Assembly (NCBI RefSeq): GCF_001676725.1
Contig: NZ_CP016172.1
Span: forward strand, 1,054,001-1,118,000
Direction: 5' to 3'
Length of the DNA: 64,000 nucleotides
Source: Bordetella flabilis
Lineage (GTDB): Bacteria > Pseudomonadota > Gammaproteobacteria > Burkholderiales > Burkholderiaceae_B
Shown piece after piece: positions 8,651 to 17,175 of this stretch. The notes under the pieces were generated by a model. The model was not told the origin of the DNA, did no database searches, and saw only the letters and a list, made by a program, of their open reading frames with translations. The first letter of the stretch is position 1. Every line of letters begins with the position of its first letter. The position numbers and the translations under genes are program-made.

Positions 8651-8697
8651 GTCGCAAGAACCCCACCGACCGCCAACCAAAAGCTAGCACCCAAATA

Positions 8698-9468
8698 TCA
8701 CATCCCCATCGACAGGAAGCCGCCATCCACCGGCACGGTTATGCCGGTCACATAGCTCGCGGCGCGGGACGACAGGAATACGGCCGCGCCGGAGAGCTCG
8801 TCGACATCGCCGAAGCGTCCCATCGGCACGCGCGCCAAGGCGCGGGCCTGGCGTTCCTCCGTCATCGCCCCGCGATTCAGGTCCGTGATGAAGAAGCCCG
8901 GCGCGATGGCATTGACCCGGACCCCGCGCGGCGCCCATTCGGCCGCGAGCGATTCCGTCAGCGCCCGCACGCCATGCTTGCTGATGCAGTACAGGCCGTT
9001 GCGTGGGAAGCCCCGGAAAGATGCCATCGACGCAATGTTGATGATGCTGCCGTCACCCCGCGCCTGCATCGCCGCGCCGAAGCGCGTGCAGGCGAACCAG
9101 ACGCTCTTGACGTTGGTGTCCATGATGCGGTCGTAATCGCCGGGAGTGAAGTCCTCGGCATTGTTCAGGGACATCACGCCCTGGGCGTTCACCAGGATGT
9201 CCGGCACGCCGCTGGTGTCGCGCACCGAGTCCACCAGCCGCTCCAGCGCCTCCATGTCGCGCGCATCGATCTCGAAGGCGCTCGAGCGCTGGCCCGCCGC
9301 GCGGATCAGGTCGCCGGTTTCCTCCAGCTTGTCTGCGCGGCGGCCGGCGACGTCCACGCCGGCGCCGGCGCGCGCCAGCCCCAGCGCGATCGCGCGCCCT
9401 ATGCCGCTGCCGCCGCCTATCACCAGCGCCTGGCGCCCGTTCAGCGAAAACATTGCCTCGTTCGTCAT
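8698..9468 (-). CDS. SDR family oxidoreductase
   Basis: A 256-residue classical short-chain dehydrogenase/reductase. The cofactor motif GGGSGIG is at residues 18-24, NAQG (normally NNAG) at 94-97, and the catalytic Ser147, Tyr160 and Lys164 (YCISK) are in place. The C-terminus VPVDGGFLSMGM is typical of the gluconate 5-dehydrogenase/KduD-like branch, but substrate cannot be fixed from sequence. The basic residues AGRR after beta-2 suggest NADP. The start ATG 9468 has GAGG upstream. Its upstream neighbour in the same direction is the IclR regulator gene, so it may belong to the same regulated block as the TRAP transporter. Confidence 0.88.
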   Translation of the reverse strand: MTNEAMFSLNGRQALVIGGGSGIGRAIALGLARAGAGVDVAGRRADKLEETGDLIRAAGQRSSAFEIDARDMEALERLVDSVRDTSGVPDILVNAQGVMSLNNAEDFTPGDYDRIMDTNVKSVWFACTRFGAAMQARGDGSIINIASMASFRGFPRNGLYCISKHGVRALTESLAAEWAPRGVRVNAIAPGFFITDLNRGAMTEERQARALARVPMGRFGDVDELSGAAVFLSSRAASYVTGITVPVDGGFLSMGM

Positions 9469-9656
9469 GGTCTACCTCTTTTGGGTGGATGGACTGCGCA
9501 CGGCTTCTCGCCGCCGGACTGCGCGGCGTACACGCATGCCTCGCCGTGCGTCGTTGTATCGGCCCGCGTCACGTCATTCCAGCCGTGGCCGCCGGACAGC
9601 ACCGGTCAGCGCGTTCGCGTTTTGCCGTTGCCGGTCCGCCGGCAGACCGGCGTGCT

Positions 9657-10505
9657 TCATCGGCTCCCCGGAGCGTCCGCCACATGGCCCAGCCGCTCGG
9701 ATAATTGGCGGCTGCAGCGTTCCAGCGGCGCCCGGACCGCCTGCAGTTTCTGGTGTGTCATCCGGTGGCGGGGCCCGACCACGCACATCGACCCGATCAC
9801 CTCGCCCGTGTAGCAGAACACCGGCATGGCGATGCAGCGCAGTCCCTCGTGCTGCTCGGCGTCGTCGATGGCGTAGCCCGCCGTGCGGATGCGCCGCAAT
9901 TCGGTCTCGAACGCTTCCGGCGTGGTGATCGTCTTCGGCGTGTGGGCCACCATGGTCGTGCGCGCCAGCGCGGCCTGCACCTCGGCGTGCGGCAACCACC
10001 CGGCGATGGCCTTGCCCACGGCGGTGCAGTAGATGGAACGCTCCGCGCCCACGCTCTGCACAACGCGCAGCGGCCCATCCGTCTCGCGCTTGGCCGCAAT
10101 CGTCACGGTACCGTTTACCCAGGCCGCCACGCTGCTGCCTTCGTCCGTGGCGGCGGTCAGCATTTCCAGTATGGGCTGGGCCAGCTCGCCCAGTTGCTCC
10201 ACGCTCCATTTGCGCCCCGTCATCTGGTGCAGCTTGGGTGTCAGCGCATAGCCGCGCGTCACCTCGTCCTGCCGCAGATAGCCCAGCGCCACCAGCGTCT
10301 GCATCAGGTGGTGCGCCGTGCTGCGGTGCAGGCCCAGGCGGCGGGCGGTATCGGCCAGCGTCACGGGCCCTGTGGCGCCTGCCACGGCCTCCAGCGCCGC
10401 CAGGCCGCGTTCCAGCGATCGATGGGTGCTGGCGGCGCGCGGGGACGCCGCCGGCGGCGTGCCGGCGGGTGGAGGCTTGCGGCGTGTGGACGGGGGTTGT
10501 TTCAT
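9657..10505 (-). CDS. IclR family transcriptional regulator
   Basis: A 282-residue IclR regulator counted from ATG 10505. A Pro-rich leader of about 25 residues precedes the winged helix-turn-helix (SLERGLAALEAVA, then LADTARRLGLHRSTAHHLMQ), and the effector-binding GAF-like domain runs from about residue 100 to 265. A TTG at 10517 would add four residues but overlaps a perfect dyad that looks like an operator. It is divergent from the TRAP transporter operon, which it probably controls. A hairpin, GCCGGTC at 9630 pairing with GACCGGC ending at 9651, lies just downstream of its stop without a T-run. Confidence 0.87.
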   Translation of the reverse strand: MKQPPSTRRKPPPAGTPPAASPRAASTHRSLERGLAALEAVAGATGPVTLADTARRLGLHRSTAHHLMQTLVALGYLRQDEVTRGYALTPKLHQMTGRKWSVEQLGELAQPILEMLTAATDEGSSVAAWVNGTVTIAAKRETDGPLRVVQSVGAERSIYCTAVGKAIAGWLPHAEVQAALARTTMVAHTPKTITTPEAFETELRRIRTAGYAIDDAEQHEGLRCIAMPVFCYTGEVIGSMCVVGPRHRMTHQKLQAVRAPLERCSRQLSERLGHVADAPGSR

Positions 10506-10511
10506 ACTATC

Positions 10512-10522
10512 GAACAATGTTC
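10512..10522. promoter_or_regulatory. candidate IclR operator
   Basis: GAACA-A-TGTTC is a perfect 5-bp inverted repeat with a one-base centre, located seven bases upstream of the IclR start and 71 bases upstream of dctP. IclR-family proteins commonly bind short palindromes in the divergent promoter. A second, weaker dyad ATGGTATCACCAT lies at about 10546-10558. The assignment is inferred from position and symmetry. Confidence 0.45.
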
Positions 10523-10592
10523 AGATGGGCGTTTCAGCACATAGAATGGTATCACCATAGATCGCCAGCAGGCGGCCACGAGGAGACGAACC

Positions 10593-11591
10593 ATGACCAT
10601 CACATGCAAGCGCATGGGGCCGTTGGCGGCCCTGCTGGGACTGTTGGCTGTACTCGGCGGCACGCCGGCCCAGGCGCAGAAGACCTACACCCTGAAGTTC
10701 AATCACGTACTGGGACCCAAGGAACCCTTCCATGAAGGTTTCCTGGCCTGGGCCAAGGCGGTGGAAGCCCGCACCAACGGCGGCCTGAAGATCCAGGTTT
10801 TCCACAGCGCGCAACTGGGCGTCGAGGAAGACGTCATCGAGCAGATGCGGCAAGGCGCAGGCGTCGGCCAGAACACCGACTCGGCCCGCCTGGGCAATTA
10901 CGTGCCCGGCATGGCGGTGATGAACGGGCCGTATTTCGTGGAGACCCTGGACGAGGTCGCCAAGCTGCGCACCTCGCCCACCATCGCCAAATGGCAGGAT
11001 GAACTGGCGGCCAAGCATGGCCTGAAGGTCGTGTGCTTCAACTGGGTGCAGGGTTATCGCAACTTCTTCACCAACAAGGCGGTGCGCACACCGGCCGACC
11101 TGCAGGGCCTGCGCATACGCACACCGCCCGCGCCGATCTGGCAGGAGTCGATACGCGCGCTGGGCGCGTCCCCCGTGGCGCTCGCTTTTGGCGAGATGTA
11201 CCCGGCCCTGCAGCAACGCGCGATCGACGGCGTGGAACTGGTCTACAACAATATTCCGGGCGGCCGCTTCTACGAAGTGCTGAAGTTTGCCAACGAGACC
11301 CGGCACATCATGCTGCTGAACTTCGAGGTGGTCAGCGCCAGGTTCTTCGACAGCCTACCGCCCGACTACCAGAAAGCGCTGGTCGAGGAGTGCAACAACG
11401 TGGGCGCGCAGACCTCGACGCGCGTGCTGAAGCTGGAAGACGAGGTGCGTGAACAACTGCGCAAGCGCGGCATGACCATCGTGCAGGATGTGGACATCGC
11501 GGCCTTCCGCAAGGCCGGCGAGCAGGCGTACCAGAAACTGGACCTGATGGACGCGCGCCGTGCGGTGTACGCCGACATCGGCAAACAGTAG
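10593..11591 (+). CDS. dctP: TRAP transporter solute-binding protein DctP
   Basis: A 332-residue periplasmic receptor of the DctP family with a signal peptide ending near residue 28 (TPAQAQK). Family signatures include PFHEGFLAWAKAVE, GGLKIQVF, DLQGLRIRTPPAP and the GEMYPALQQRAIDGVE segment that lines the ligand site; an Arg in GLRIRTP usually binds the carboxylate of the substrate. The ligand is probably a C4-type or related organic acid, not identifiable here. The start has GAGGAGACGAACC upstream. It heads the operon dctP-dctQ-dctM, with an IclR regulator divergent. Confidence 0.9.
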   Translation: MTITCKRMGPLAALLGLLAVLGGTPAQAQKTYTLKFNHVLGPKEPFHEGFLAWAKAVEARTNGGLKIQVFHSAQLGVEEDVIEQMRQGAGVGQNTDSARLGNYVPGMAVMNGPYFVETLDEVAKLRTSPTIAKWQDELAAKHGLKVVCFNWVQGYRNFFTNKAVRTPADLQGLRIRTPPAPIWQESIRALGASPVALAFGEMYPALQQRAIDGVELVYNNIPGGRFYEVLKFANETRHIMLLNFEVVSARFFDSLPPDYQKALVEECNNVGAQTSTRVLKLEDEVREQLRKRGMTIVQDVDIAAFRKAGEQAYQKLDLMDARRAVYADIGKQ

Positions 11592-11625
11592 GCCTGCCGG
11601 CGGGCTGGCGGGCGAGGGGGCGGGA

Positions 11626-12126
11626 ATGACGGGCTTTCTGATTGGCTTGCGCAGGGTAGAGGCCGTGGTGGCGGCGACCTTCCTGGTGCTGATGGTCGTG
11701 CTGATCTTCCTGGGCGGGGTGGCGCGCCTGATGCACTACCCGCTGAACTGGACCACCGACGTGGCGACCTGCCTGTTCGCCTGGGCCTGCTTCCTGTGCG
11801 CCGATATAGCGTGGCGCAACGACAGCCTGATGTCCATCGACCTGCTGGTCAAGGCCTTGCCGGCGCGCTGGCGCGCTGCCTGCATGGCCTTCAATTACCT
11901 GGTTATCGTGGTCTTCCTGCTGTATGTGGCGGTGATGGGCACGTGGCTGGCCTGGATCAGCCGCGCGCGCAGCTTCCAGGGCATTCCGGAGGTCAGCTAC
12001 TCCTGGGTCACCCTGAGCATGCCGGTCGGTGCCGTGCTGCTGCTGATCACCACCTGGCAGAAAGTGCGCGCCGCGCGCATGCGGGGCGAACCCATGCATC
12101 TTGACGGGGAGAAGACGGCATGCTGA
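11626..12126 (+). CDS. dctQ: TRAP transporter small permease DctQ
   Basis: A 166-residue membrane protein with four spans (about residues 12-32, 45-63, 84-106 and 124-145), the expected size and topology of DctQ, the small subunit that joins the large permease. The start is ATG 11626, 34 bases after the dctP stop. Its last codons overlap dctM: the TGA at 12124-12126 lies within the first codons of dctM, which suggests translational coupling. Confidence 0.88.
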   Translation: MTGFLIGLRRVEAVVAATFLVLMVVLIFLGGVARLMHYPLNWTTDVATCLFAWACFLCADIAWRNDSLMSIDLLVKALPARWRAACMAFNYLVIVVFLLYVAVMGTWLAWISRARSFQGIPEVSYSWVTLSMPVGAVLLLITTWQKVRAARMRGEPMHLDGEKTAC

Positions 12127-13406
12127 TCGTGGCCGGCGCTTTCGTGGTGCTGTTGCTGACCGGTATGCCGGTGGCTTTCGCCATCGGCATCGCGGGCGCC
12201 TTGTTCTTCGTGCAGAACCCCGACCTGCCCGCCACCATTCCCATCCAGTTGACGGTGTCGCAGACGCAGAACTTCGCGCTGCTGGCCGTGCCGCTGTTCA
12301 TCATGGCCGGCAACTTCATGAACAAGTCCGGCATCACGCACCAGTTGCTTTCGCTGGCCGCCGTGTTGACGGGCCGCCTGCGAGGCGGTCTGGCGCAGGT
12401 ATCGCTTGTGCTCTCCGGCCTGATGGGCGGGGTCTCGGGATCGTGCATCGCCGACGCCGCCATGCAAGCCCGTATGCTGGGGCCCGAAATGATGTCGCGC
12501 GGCTTTTCCAAGGGCTATGCCGCCGGCGTCTTCTCTTTCGGATCCTTGCTGACGCCCATCATCCCGCCGGGCATCGGCATGATTCTCTACGGCACGGTCG
12601 GCCAGGTATCCATCGGCCGCCTGTTCGCCGCGGGTTTCGTGCCGGCCTTTCTTCTGTGGGCCGTCCTGGCGTTCGCCATTTCCGTCACGGCCCGGCGCCG
12701 CGGTTACCAAGCCGAACGCACCGAACGCGCATCGGTGCGCGAGATGGCCGGCGCGGCGCGCGCCGGCATCTGGGCGCTGCTGTTCCCCATCTTCCTGCTG
12801 CTGGGGCTGCGGGCCGGCGTCTTCACGCCATCGGAAATCGGCGCTTTCGCGGTGGTCTACGCGGTCTTCGTGGGCTGGTTCGCCTATCGCCAACTGGGCC
12901 GCGCAGCCTTTCGGGAAGCGCTGGAGGGCAGCCTCAGCGACGTCGGCGCCGTGATGTTCCTGCTGGCCCTATCCGGCATCTTCAGCTACGGCATCGTCTT
13001 CGAGCAGGTGCCGGACACCATATCCGGCGCCATCCTGGATATGACGCACAACGCCCACCTGGTGCTGTTGCTGATCGTGCTGTTCACGCTGGTGGCCGGC
13101 TGCTTCATCGACGGGGCGGTGCTGATCATCATGCTGACGCCGATCTTCCTGCCCCTGGTCAGCGAGCTGGGCGTGGACCCGGTGCATTTCGGCATTGTGT
13201 TCATCGTGGCCGCCACCATCGGCAACTTCACGCCGCCGGTGGGGGCAGCCATGTATGCGGTGTGCTCCGTGCTGCGCTGTCCCATAGGCGTCTATACCCG
13301 GGAGTCCTGGCCTTTCCTCGTGGCCGTGTGCCTGGTCGCGGTCGCGCTGATTTTCATCCCCGGGCTGGTGCTGTGGGTGCCCAACCTGTTGTTCGGGATG
13401 GACTGA
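12120..13406 (+). CDS. dctM: TRAP transporter large permease DctM
   Basis: A 428-residue DctM-type permease with about 12 hydrophobic spans. Family features include VPLFIMAGNFMNKSGI near residue 60, GGVSGSCIADAAM near 105, and the PIIPPGIG loop near 145, which is part of the substrate/sodium region, with a matching NFTPPVGAAMYAV in the second half. It is driven by a sodium gradient together with DctP and DctQ. It overlaps dctQ by seven bases. Confidence 0.92.
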   Translation: MLIVAGAFVVLLLTGMPVAFAIGIAGALFFVQNPDLPATIPIQLTVSQTQNFALLAVPLFIMAGNFMNKSGITHQLLSLAAVLTGRLRGGLAQVSLVLSGLMGGVSGSCIADAAMQARMLGPEMMSRGFSKGYAAGVFSFGSLLTPIIPPGIGMILYGTVGQVSIGRLFAAGFVPAFLLWAVLAFAISVTARRRGYQAERTERASVREMAGAARAGIWALLFPIFLLLGLRAGVFTPSEIGAFAVVYAVFVGWFAYRQLGRAAFREALEGSLSDVGAVMFLLALSGIFSYGIVFEQVPDTISGAILDMTHNAHLVLLLIVLFTLVAGCFIDGAVLIIMLTPIFLPLVSELGVDPVHFGIVFIVAATIGNFTPPVGAAMYAVCSVLRCPIGVYTRESWPFLVAVCLVAVALIFIPGLVLWVPNLLFGMD

Positions 13407-13528
13407 ACGGGTATCCGCCATACCAGTATCCCTGCTGGCCTTGCTGGGCCGCGGGGCTGGCTCACAATGGCGTCGCCCGGCGTCCATGGCACGCCGTGGC
13501 TTCCATCCACTGCGCCAGGACAACCCAC

Positions 13529-14200
13529 ATGCGACTCTCCTTCCTGCACACGATAGATATCAACCCCGGCATTTTCGAGCAGGCCGCGCTGGACCGGGGC
13601 CTGCGCCGCGACGACCTGCGCCACGAAATCCGCGCGGACCTGCGTCTGCGGGCCGAGCAGGGTGGTCGGGACGCGGAGGCGGCGCAGGCCGAGGTGGCGG
13701 ACTGCGTGCGACGCCTGGCGGCGGATGCCGACGCGGTCGTGGTGACCTGCGCCACACTGGGGCCGCTGGTCGACGGGATGGAGTCGGCGGCCGTTCCCGT
13801 CCTGCGCGCGGATACGGCGCTGGCGCGCGCGGCCGTGCGGCAGGGGCGGCGGGTGACGGTGTTATGCGCCGCGCCTTCGGCAATGGAGGCGAACCGCCGC
13901 TTGTTCGAGGGCTACGCGGCGGTCGCAGGCGCCGAGGCGAAGGTGGCGCTGCTCCCCGAGGCCTGGGATCTGTTCCGCCAGGGTGATATGCCGCGCTGCC
14001 TGGAAGGCATTGCCCGGGCGGCGGAGCAGGCGTACCGGGAGGGCGCCGACGTGGTGGCGTTCGCCCATCCGTGGATGGCGCCGGCGGCTACGCGGGTCGC
14101 GCAGGGGCCGGCTCCGCTGCATGGCGCTGGCGCGGTGCTCGACACGCTCGCCGAATGGGCCGGGCAGGGCAGGCTGCCTTCGCGACACCGCGCGCCTTGA
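13529..14200 (+). CDS. Asp/Glu racemase-like protein lacking the second catalytic Cys
   Basis: A 223-residue protein with an Asp/Glu/hydantoin racemase fold. The first-half catalytic motif is VVVTCATLGPL (Cys74), as in aspartate/glutamate racemases and arylmalonate decarboxylase-like enzymes. In the second half the usual GC(T/A) motif reads FAHPWMAPA, with no Cys. A single-Cys enzyme could be a decarboxylase or isomerase rather than a two-base racemase; this is inferred. The start ATG 13529 has AGGA upstream. It lies 122 bases after dctM and may act on the acid imported by the TRAP system. Confidence 0.7.
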   Translation: MRLSFLHTIDINPGIFEQAALDRGLRRDDLRHEIRADLRLRAEQGGRDAEAAQAEVADCVRRLAADADAVVVTCATLGPLVDGMESAAVPVLRADTALARAAVRQGRRVTVLCAAPSAMEANRRLFEGYAAVAGAEAKVALLPEAWDLFRQGDMPRCLEGIARAAEQAYREGADVVAFAHPWMAPAATRVAQGPAPLHGAGAVLDTLAEWAGQGRLPSRHRAP

Positions 14201-14338
14201 TCCTTGATATCGGCGGGGGATGGCCCTAGTATCGCGGGACACACCCCGACGGGCCGCGATGCCGCCTGGCGCAGCGTGACGGCGCAAGCCACACGGCGCG
14301 ATGCATCCACGGCCCGCATCCCTACGGAGACTATCCCG

Positions 14339-15316
14339 ATGAAACGCGATGCCTTGCTGGCCGGCGTACTGGCTTGCGGCCTGATGGCCCTGGGTTCCGA
14401 CATGGCACGTGCCCAGGCCGTACCGGTCTTTCCCAAGATGATGACCCTGGTGGTGCCATTCCCGCCCGGCGGCAGCAACGACGTCTTCGCGCGCGTACTG
14501 GCGGAGCAGCTGTCGGCGCGCCTGCACAATTCTGTGGTGGTCGAGAACCGCCCCGGCGCGGGGGGCGCCATCGGGGCGGACTATGTCGCGCGCGCCGCAC
14601 GCGACGGTTCGGTGCTCATGCTGACTTCGTCCACCTTCACCACCAATGCGGCGGTGCAGCCCAAGCTGCAGTACGACGTGGTCAAGAGCTTCAGCCCCAT
14701 CGCCTTGCTCGCTTCCAGCCCCATGGCGGTGACCGTGGGCAAGGCATCGAAGTACGACAGCCTGCGCACGCTGCTGGACGAGGCGCGCAAGCAGCCGGGC
14801 AAGTTGACCTACGGCAGTGCCGGCGTGGGGTCGGTGAACCAGATGGCCAGCGAGATACTGGCCGGCACCGCCAAGGTGTCGTTCACCCATGTCCCGTACA
14901 AGGGGATGTCGCCCGCCATGAACGACCTGTCCGGCGAACGCCTGGACATGATCGTCGCCAGCTTCGCGTCGATTTCCTCCATGCTGAAGAGCGATCGCGT
15001 CCGTGTGCTGGCCGTTACCTCTGCCGGGCGCTCGCCCTTCTACCCGGACGTACCCGCCGTTGATGAGGTCGTGCCGGGCTACGCGGTCGAGCTCTGGTGG
15101 GGCGTGCTGGGTCCCGCCGGCATGCCGCAGGACATGGTCCGCAAGCTCAACTCGGAGATCCGCGCCATCGTGGCCGAGCCGAAGATGCGCGACATGTTCG
15201 CGCAGGAAAGCGCCGTCGCGGCGGATATGACCGTCGAGCAGGTCGCGGAACTGGTCAAGCGCGACGCAGCCACCTGGAAGCAGGTCGCGCGCGAACGCAA
15301 CATCTCCGTGGAGTAG
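14339..15316 (+). CDS. Bug family tripartite tricarboxylate receptor (TctC-like)
   Basis: A 325-residue periplasmic solute receptor with a signal peptide (cleavage near ARAQA, residue 26). Bug hallmarks are VPFPPGGSNDVFAR near residue 40, VVVENRPGAGGAIGADYVA near 70, LTYGSAGVGSVNQM near 155 and HVPYKG near 185. Bug proteins bind carboxylates and are hugely expanded in Bordetella, mostly without dedicated TctAB permeases, as here. The start ATG 14339 has ACGGAGA upstream. The neighbouring racemase-like and SDR genes suggest an organic acid ligand. Confidence 0.92.
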   Translation: MKRDALLAGVLACGLMALGSDMARAQAVPVFPKMMTLVVPFPPGGSNDVFARVLAEQLSARLHNSVVVENRPGAGGAIGADYVARAARDGSVLMLTSSTFTTNAAVQPKLQYDVVKSFSPIALLASSPMAVTVGKASKYDSLRTLLDEARKQPGKLTYGSAGVGSVNQMASEILAGTAKVSFTHVPYKGMSPAMNDLSGERLDMIVASFASISSMLKSDRVRVLAVTSAGRSPFYPDVPAVDEVVPGYAVELWWGVLGPAGMPQDMVRKLNSEIRAIVAEPKMRDMFAQESAVAADMTVEQVAELVKRDAATWKQVARERNISVE

Positions 15317-15409
15317 CGCGCCACCCCGCGTGCCGTCGGGCGTCGCGGTCCCGGCATGACGATTGCCCCTCCGGGCCACCGCACTGACCGGCGGGAAGAA
15401 GGGGGATAC

Positions 15410-16462
15410 ATGCATCCGATCATCCAGTCGGCCTGGAAAAGGCCCGCCGCCGCGCGGCCGGGTGTGCGCGCAGTGTGGACGGCCGGGGCGGCGCGGGCGT
15501 GGCTGCTCGCGGCGCTGGCCGTGTTCATCCTGGGCGGTTGCGCCATCTCGCCCCGCATCGGGCCGGGCGACCGTGAACACATCGCCGGCAAGACCTTCGT
15601 GGTGACGGGCGCGTCCAGCGGCTTCGGCCGCGGCGTGGCGCTGGAACTGGCCGCCCGGGGCGCCAACGTGGTGCTCGCGGCCCGCCGCGTGGAAGTCCTG
15701 GACGAGGTCGCGGCGCAGGTGCGGCAGCGCGGCGGCGTGCCCCTGGTGGTGCGCACGGACGTCGGCGAAGCGCGCGATGTGCTCGCCCTGGCCGATGCGA
15801 CGGTGGCGCGCTTCGGCCGTATCGATGTGTGGATCAATAATGCCGGCGTGGCGGCGCTGGGGCGCTTCGAGGATATCCCGCTTGAGGACCACGCCCGCTT
15901 GATACAGACCAACGTCATGGGCGTGATCCATGGCAGTTATGTCGCCATGCGGCGCTTTCGCGCGCAGGGCAGCGGCACGCTGGTCAATGTCGCCTCCATG
16001 GAGAGCGTCGTGCCGCTGGCGTATCACGCTTCGTATTCCGCCAGCAAGGCGGCGGTATGGAGCCTGGGCCGCGCGCTCAACGAAGAGATCCGGCTCAGCG
16101 GGCAACGCGATATCCATGTCGCCAGCGTGCTGCCCTGGGCCGCCGACACGCCGGTGCTGCAGCATGCCGCGAACTACACCGGGCGCGAGCCGAGGCTGGT
16201 CGCCATGGACGACCCGCAGATCGTGGTCGACGCCATTGTGTGGATCGCCGTGCATCCCCAGGAGGACCTGCCCGTGGGGTGGAAGGCGCGCGGCGTGTAT
16301 GTCATGCACCGGTGGCTGCCGGATACCACGGAAGAAATCGCGGCCGATATGGAGCACAAGGCCCAAATGGAAGATGTGCCGGCCGCGCCCGCCACCTCCG
16401 GCGCGCTGCATCGTGCCCTGCAGCAGGGCAGGGGAGTGGAAGGCGAAAGTCCGCGCCCATGA
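15410..16462 (+). CDS. lipoprotein-type SDR oxidoreductase
   Basis: A 350-residue protein in which a short-chain dehydrogenase follows a membrane-targeting leader. The leader has a hydrophobic run WLLAALAVFILGG ending in a lipobox with Cys44 (FILGGCA). The SDR has TGASSGFG at residues 67-74, NNAG at 143-146, and Ser196, Tyr209 and Lys213 (YSASK). The C-terminal 60 residues are hydrophilic. Most SDRs are cytoplasmic, so a lipidated or membrane-anchored form is unusual; it would need NAD(P) outside the cytoplasm unless the leader is only an anchor facing inward. The start ATG 15410 has AGGGGG upstream; ATG 15356 would add 18 residues. Confidence 0.8.
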   Translation: MHPIIQSAWKRPAAARPGVRAVWTAGAARAWLLAALAVFILGGCAISPRIGPGDREHIAGKTFVVTGASSGFGRGVALELAARGANVVLAARRVEVLDEVAAQVRQRGGVPLVVRTDVGEARDVLALADATVARFGRIDVWINNAGVAALGRFEDIPLEDHARLIQTNVMGVIHGSYVAMRRFRAQGSGTLVNVASMESVVPLAYHASYSASKAAVWSLGRALNEEIRLSGQRDIHVASVLPWAADTPVLQHAANYTGREPRLVAMDDPQIVVDAIVWIAVHPQEDLPVGWKARGVYVMHRWLPDTTEEIAADMEHKAQMEDVPAAPATSGALHRALQQGRGVEGESPRP

Positions 16463-16525
16463 GGCGGCGCCGGGCACGGCCCATGCTGAACCGCTGCTCC
16501 ACGACTTTTCACCCCAGGAGCCACC

Positions 16526-17062
16526 ATGAAACTGTACCGTGCCGCTTTATTGGTCTCGTTCGCCTCCCTGCTTGGCATCGCCGGATGCGCCATGCATCGG
16601 GATGGATCATCCGACATGCTGTCCATGCAGGACCGCACCTTCCTCGAAAACGCCGCGCAAGGCAGCTTTGCGGAGATACAGGGCAGCCAGATGGCCCTGG
16701 ACAAGAGCACGAACGCCGATGTGCGGGCTTTCGCCACGGCCATGGTCAAGGACCATACCGCCGCGAACCAGAAGTTGACGGCGCTGGCCGCCCGCAAGGG
16801 TTACAACCCGCCCACCGGGCCGTCCGTGATCCAGGCCACCGAACTGAAGGCGCTGGGTCTGCTGTCGGGCAACGCCTTCGACAAGACCTATATCGACCGC
16901 ATCGGCGTGGCCGCGCATGAAGCGACCATCCAGCAGTTCGAGACGGCCGCCTCGGGCGCCGATGACCCGGACGTCCGCTCTTTCGCGCGCGGCCTGCTGC
17001 CGTCGCTGCGCCACCACCTGCAGATGGCGCAGGCGATCAACGAGAAGCAGAAGTCGCAGTAA
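16526..17062 (+). CDS. DUF4142 lipoprotein
   Basis: A 178-residue protein with a lipoprotein signal (LLGIAGC, Cys21) and a helical DUF4142 domain over residues 35-170, including NAAQGSFAEIQGSQMA and ATAMVKDHTAANQKL. The fold is ferritin-like and the function unknown; members are often stress-induced envelope proteins. The start is ATG 16526 with AGGAGCC upstream. It stands alone between the SDR gene and a convergent permease gene. Confidence 0.85.
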   Translation: MKLYRAALLVSFASLLGIAGCAMHRDGSSDMLSMQDRTFLENAAQGSFAEIQGSQMALDKSTNADVRAFATAMVKDHTAANQKLTALAARKGYNPPTGPSVIQATELKALGLLSGNAFDKTYIDRIGVAAHEATIQQFETAASGADDPDVRSFARGLLPSLRHHLQMAQAINEKQKSQ

Positions 17063-17074
17063 TCCCTGCATATA

Positions 17075-17133
17075 CGCCGCCAGTGCGGCGCCGCGGACGG
17101 CCTTGCCCCGAGCGTGCGATGGGGGCGCCGTCC
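17075..17133. terminator. hairpins between convergent genes
   Basis: Two hairpins lie between the DUF4142 and permease genes, whose 3' ends face each other. CGCCGC pairs with GCGGCG around CAGT (17075-17090), and GGACGGC (17095-17101) pairs with GCCGTCC (17127-17133), supported by GCCCC/GGGGC inside. No T-run follows, so a bidirectional terminator or a transcript-end stabiliser is inferred. Confidence 0.45.
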
Positions 17134-17175
17134 GGCCCCCCGGTCCGATGGCCATCCCGACGCCACGGGGCGGCG

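Noticed and set aside
13862..16477. Long open frame antisense to the racemase-like, Bug and SDR genes
   Set aside because: It spans three well-supported plus-strand genes and their gaps and has shadow-like composition.
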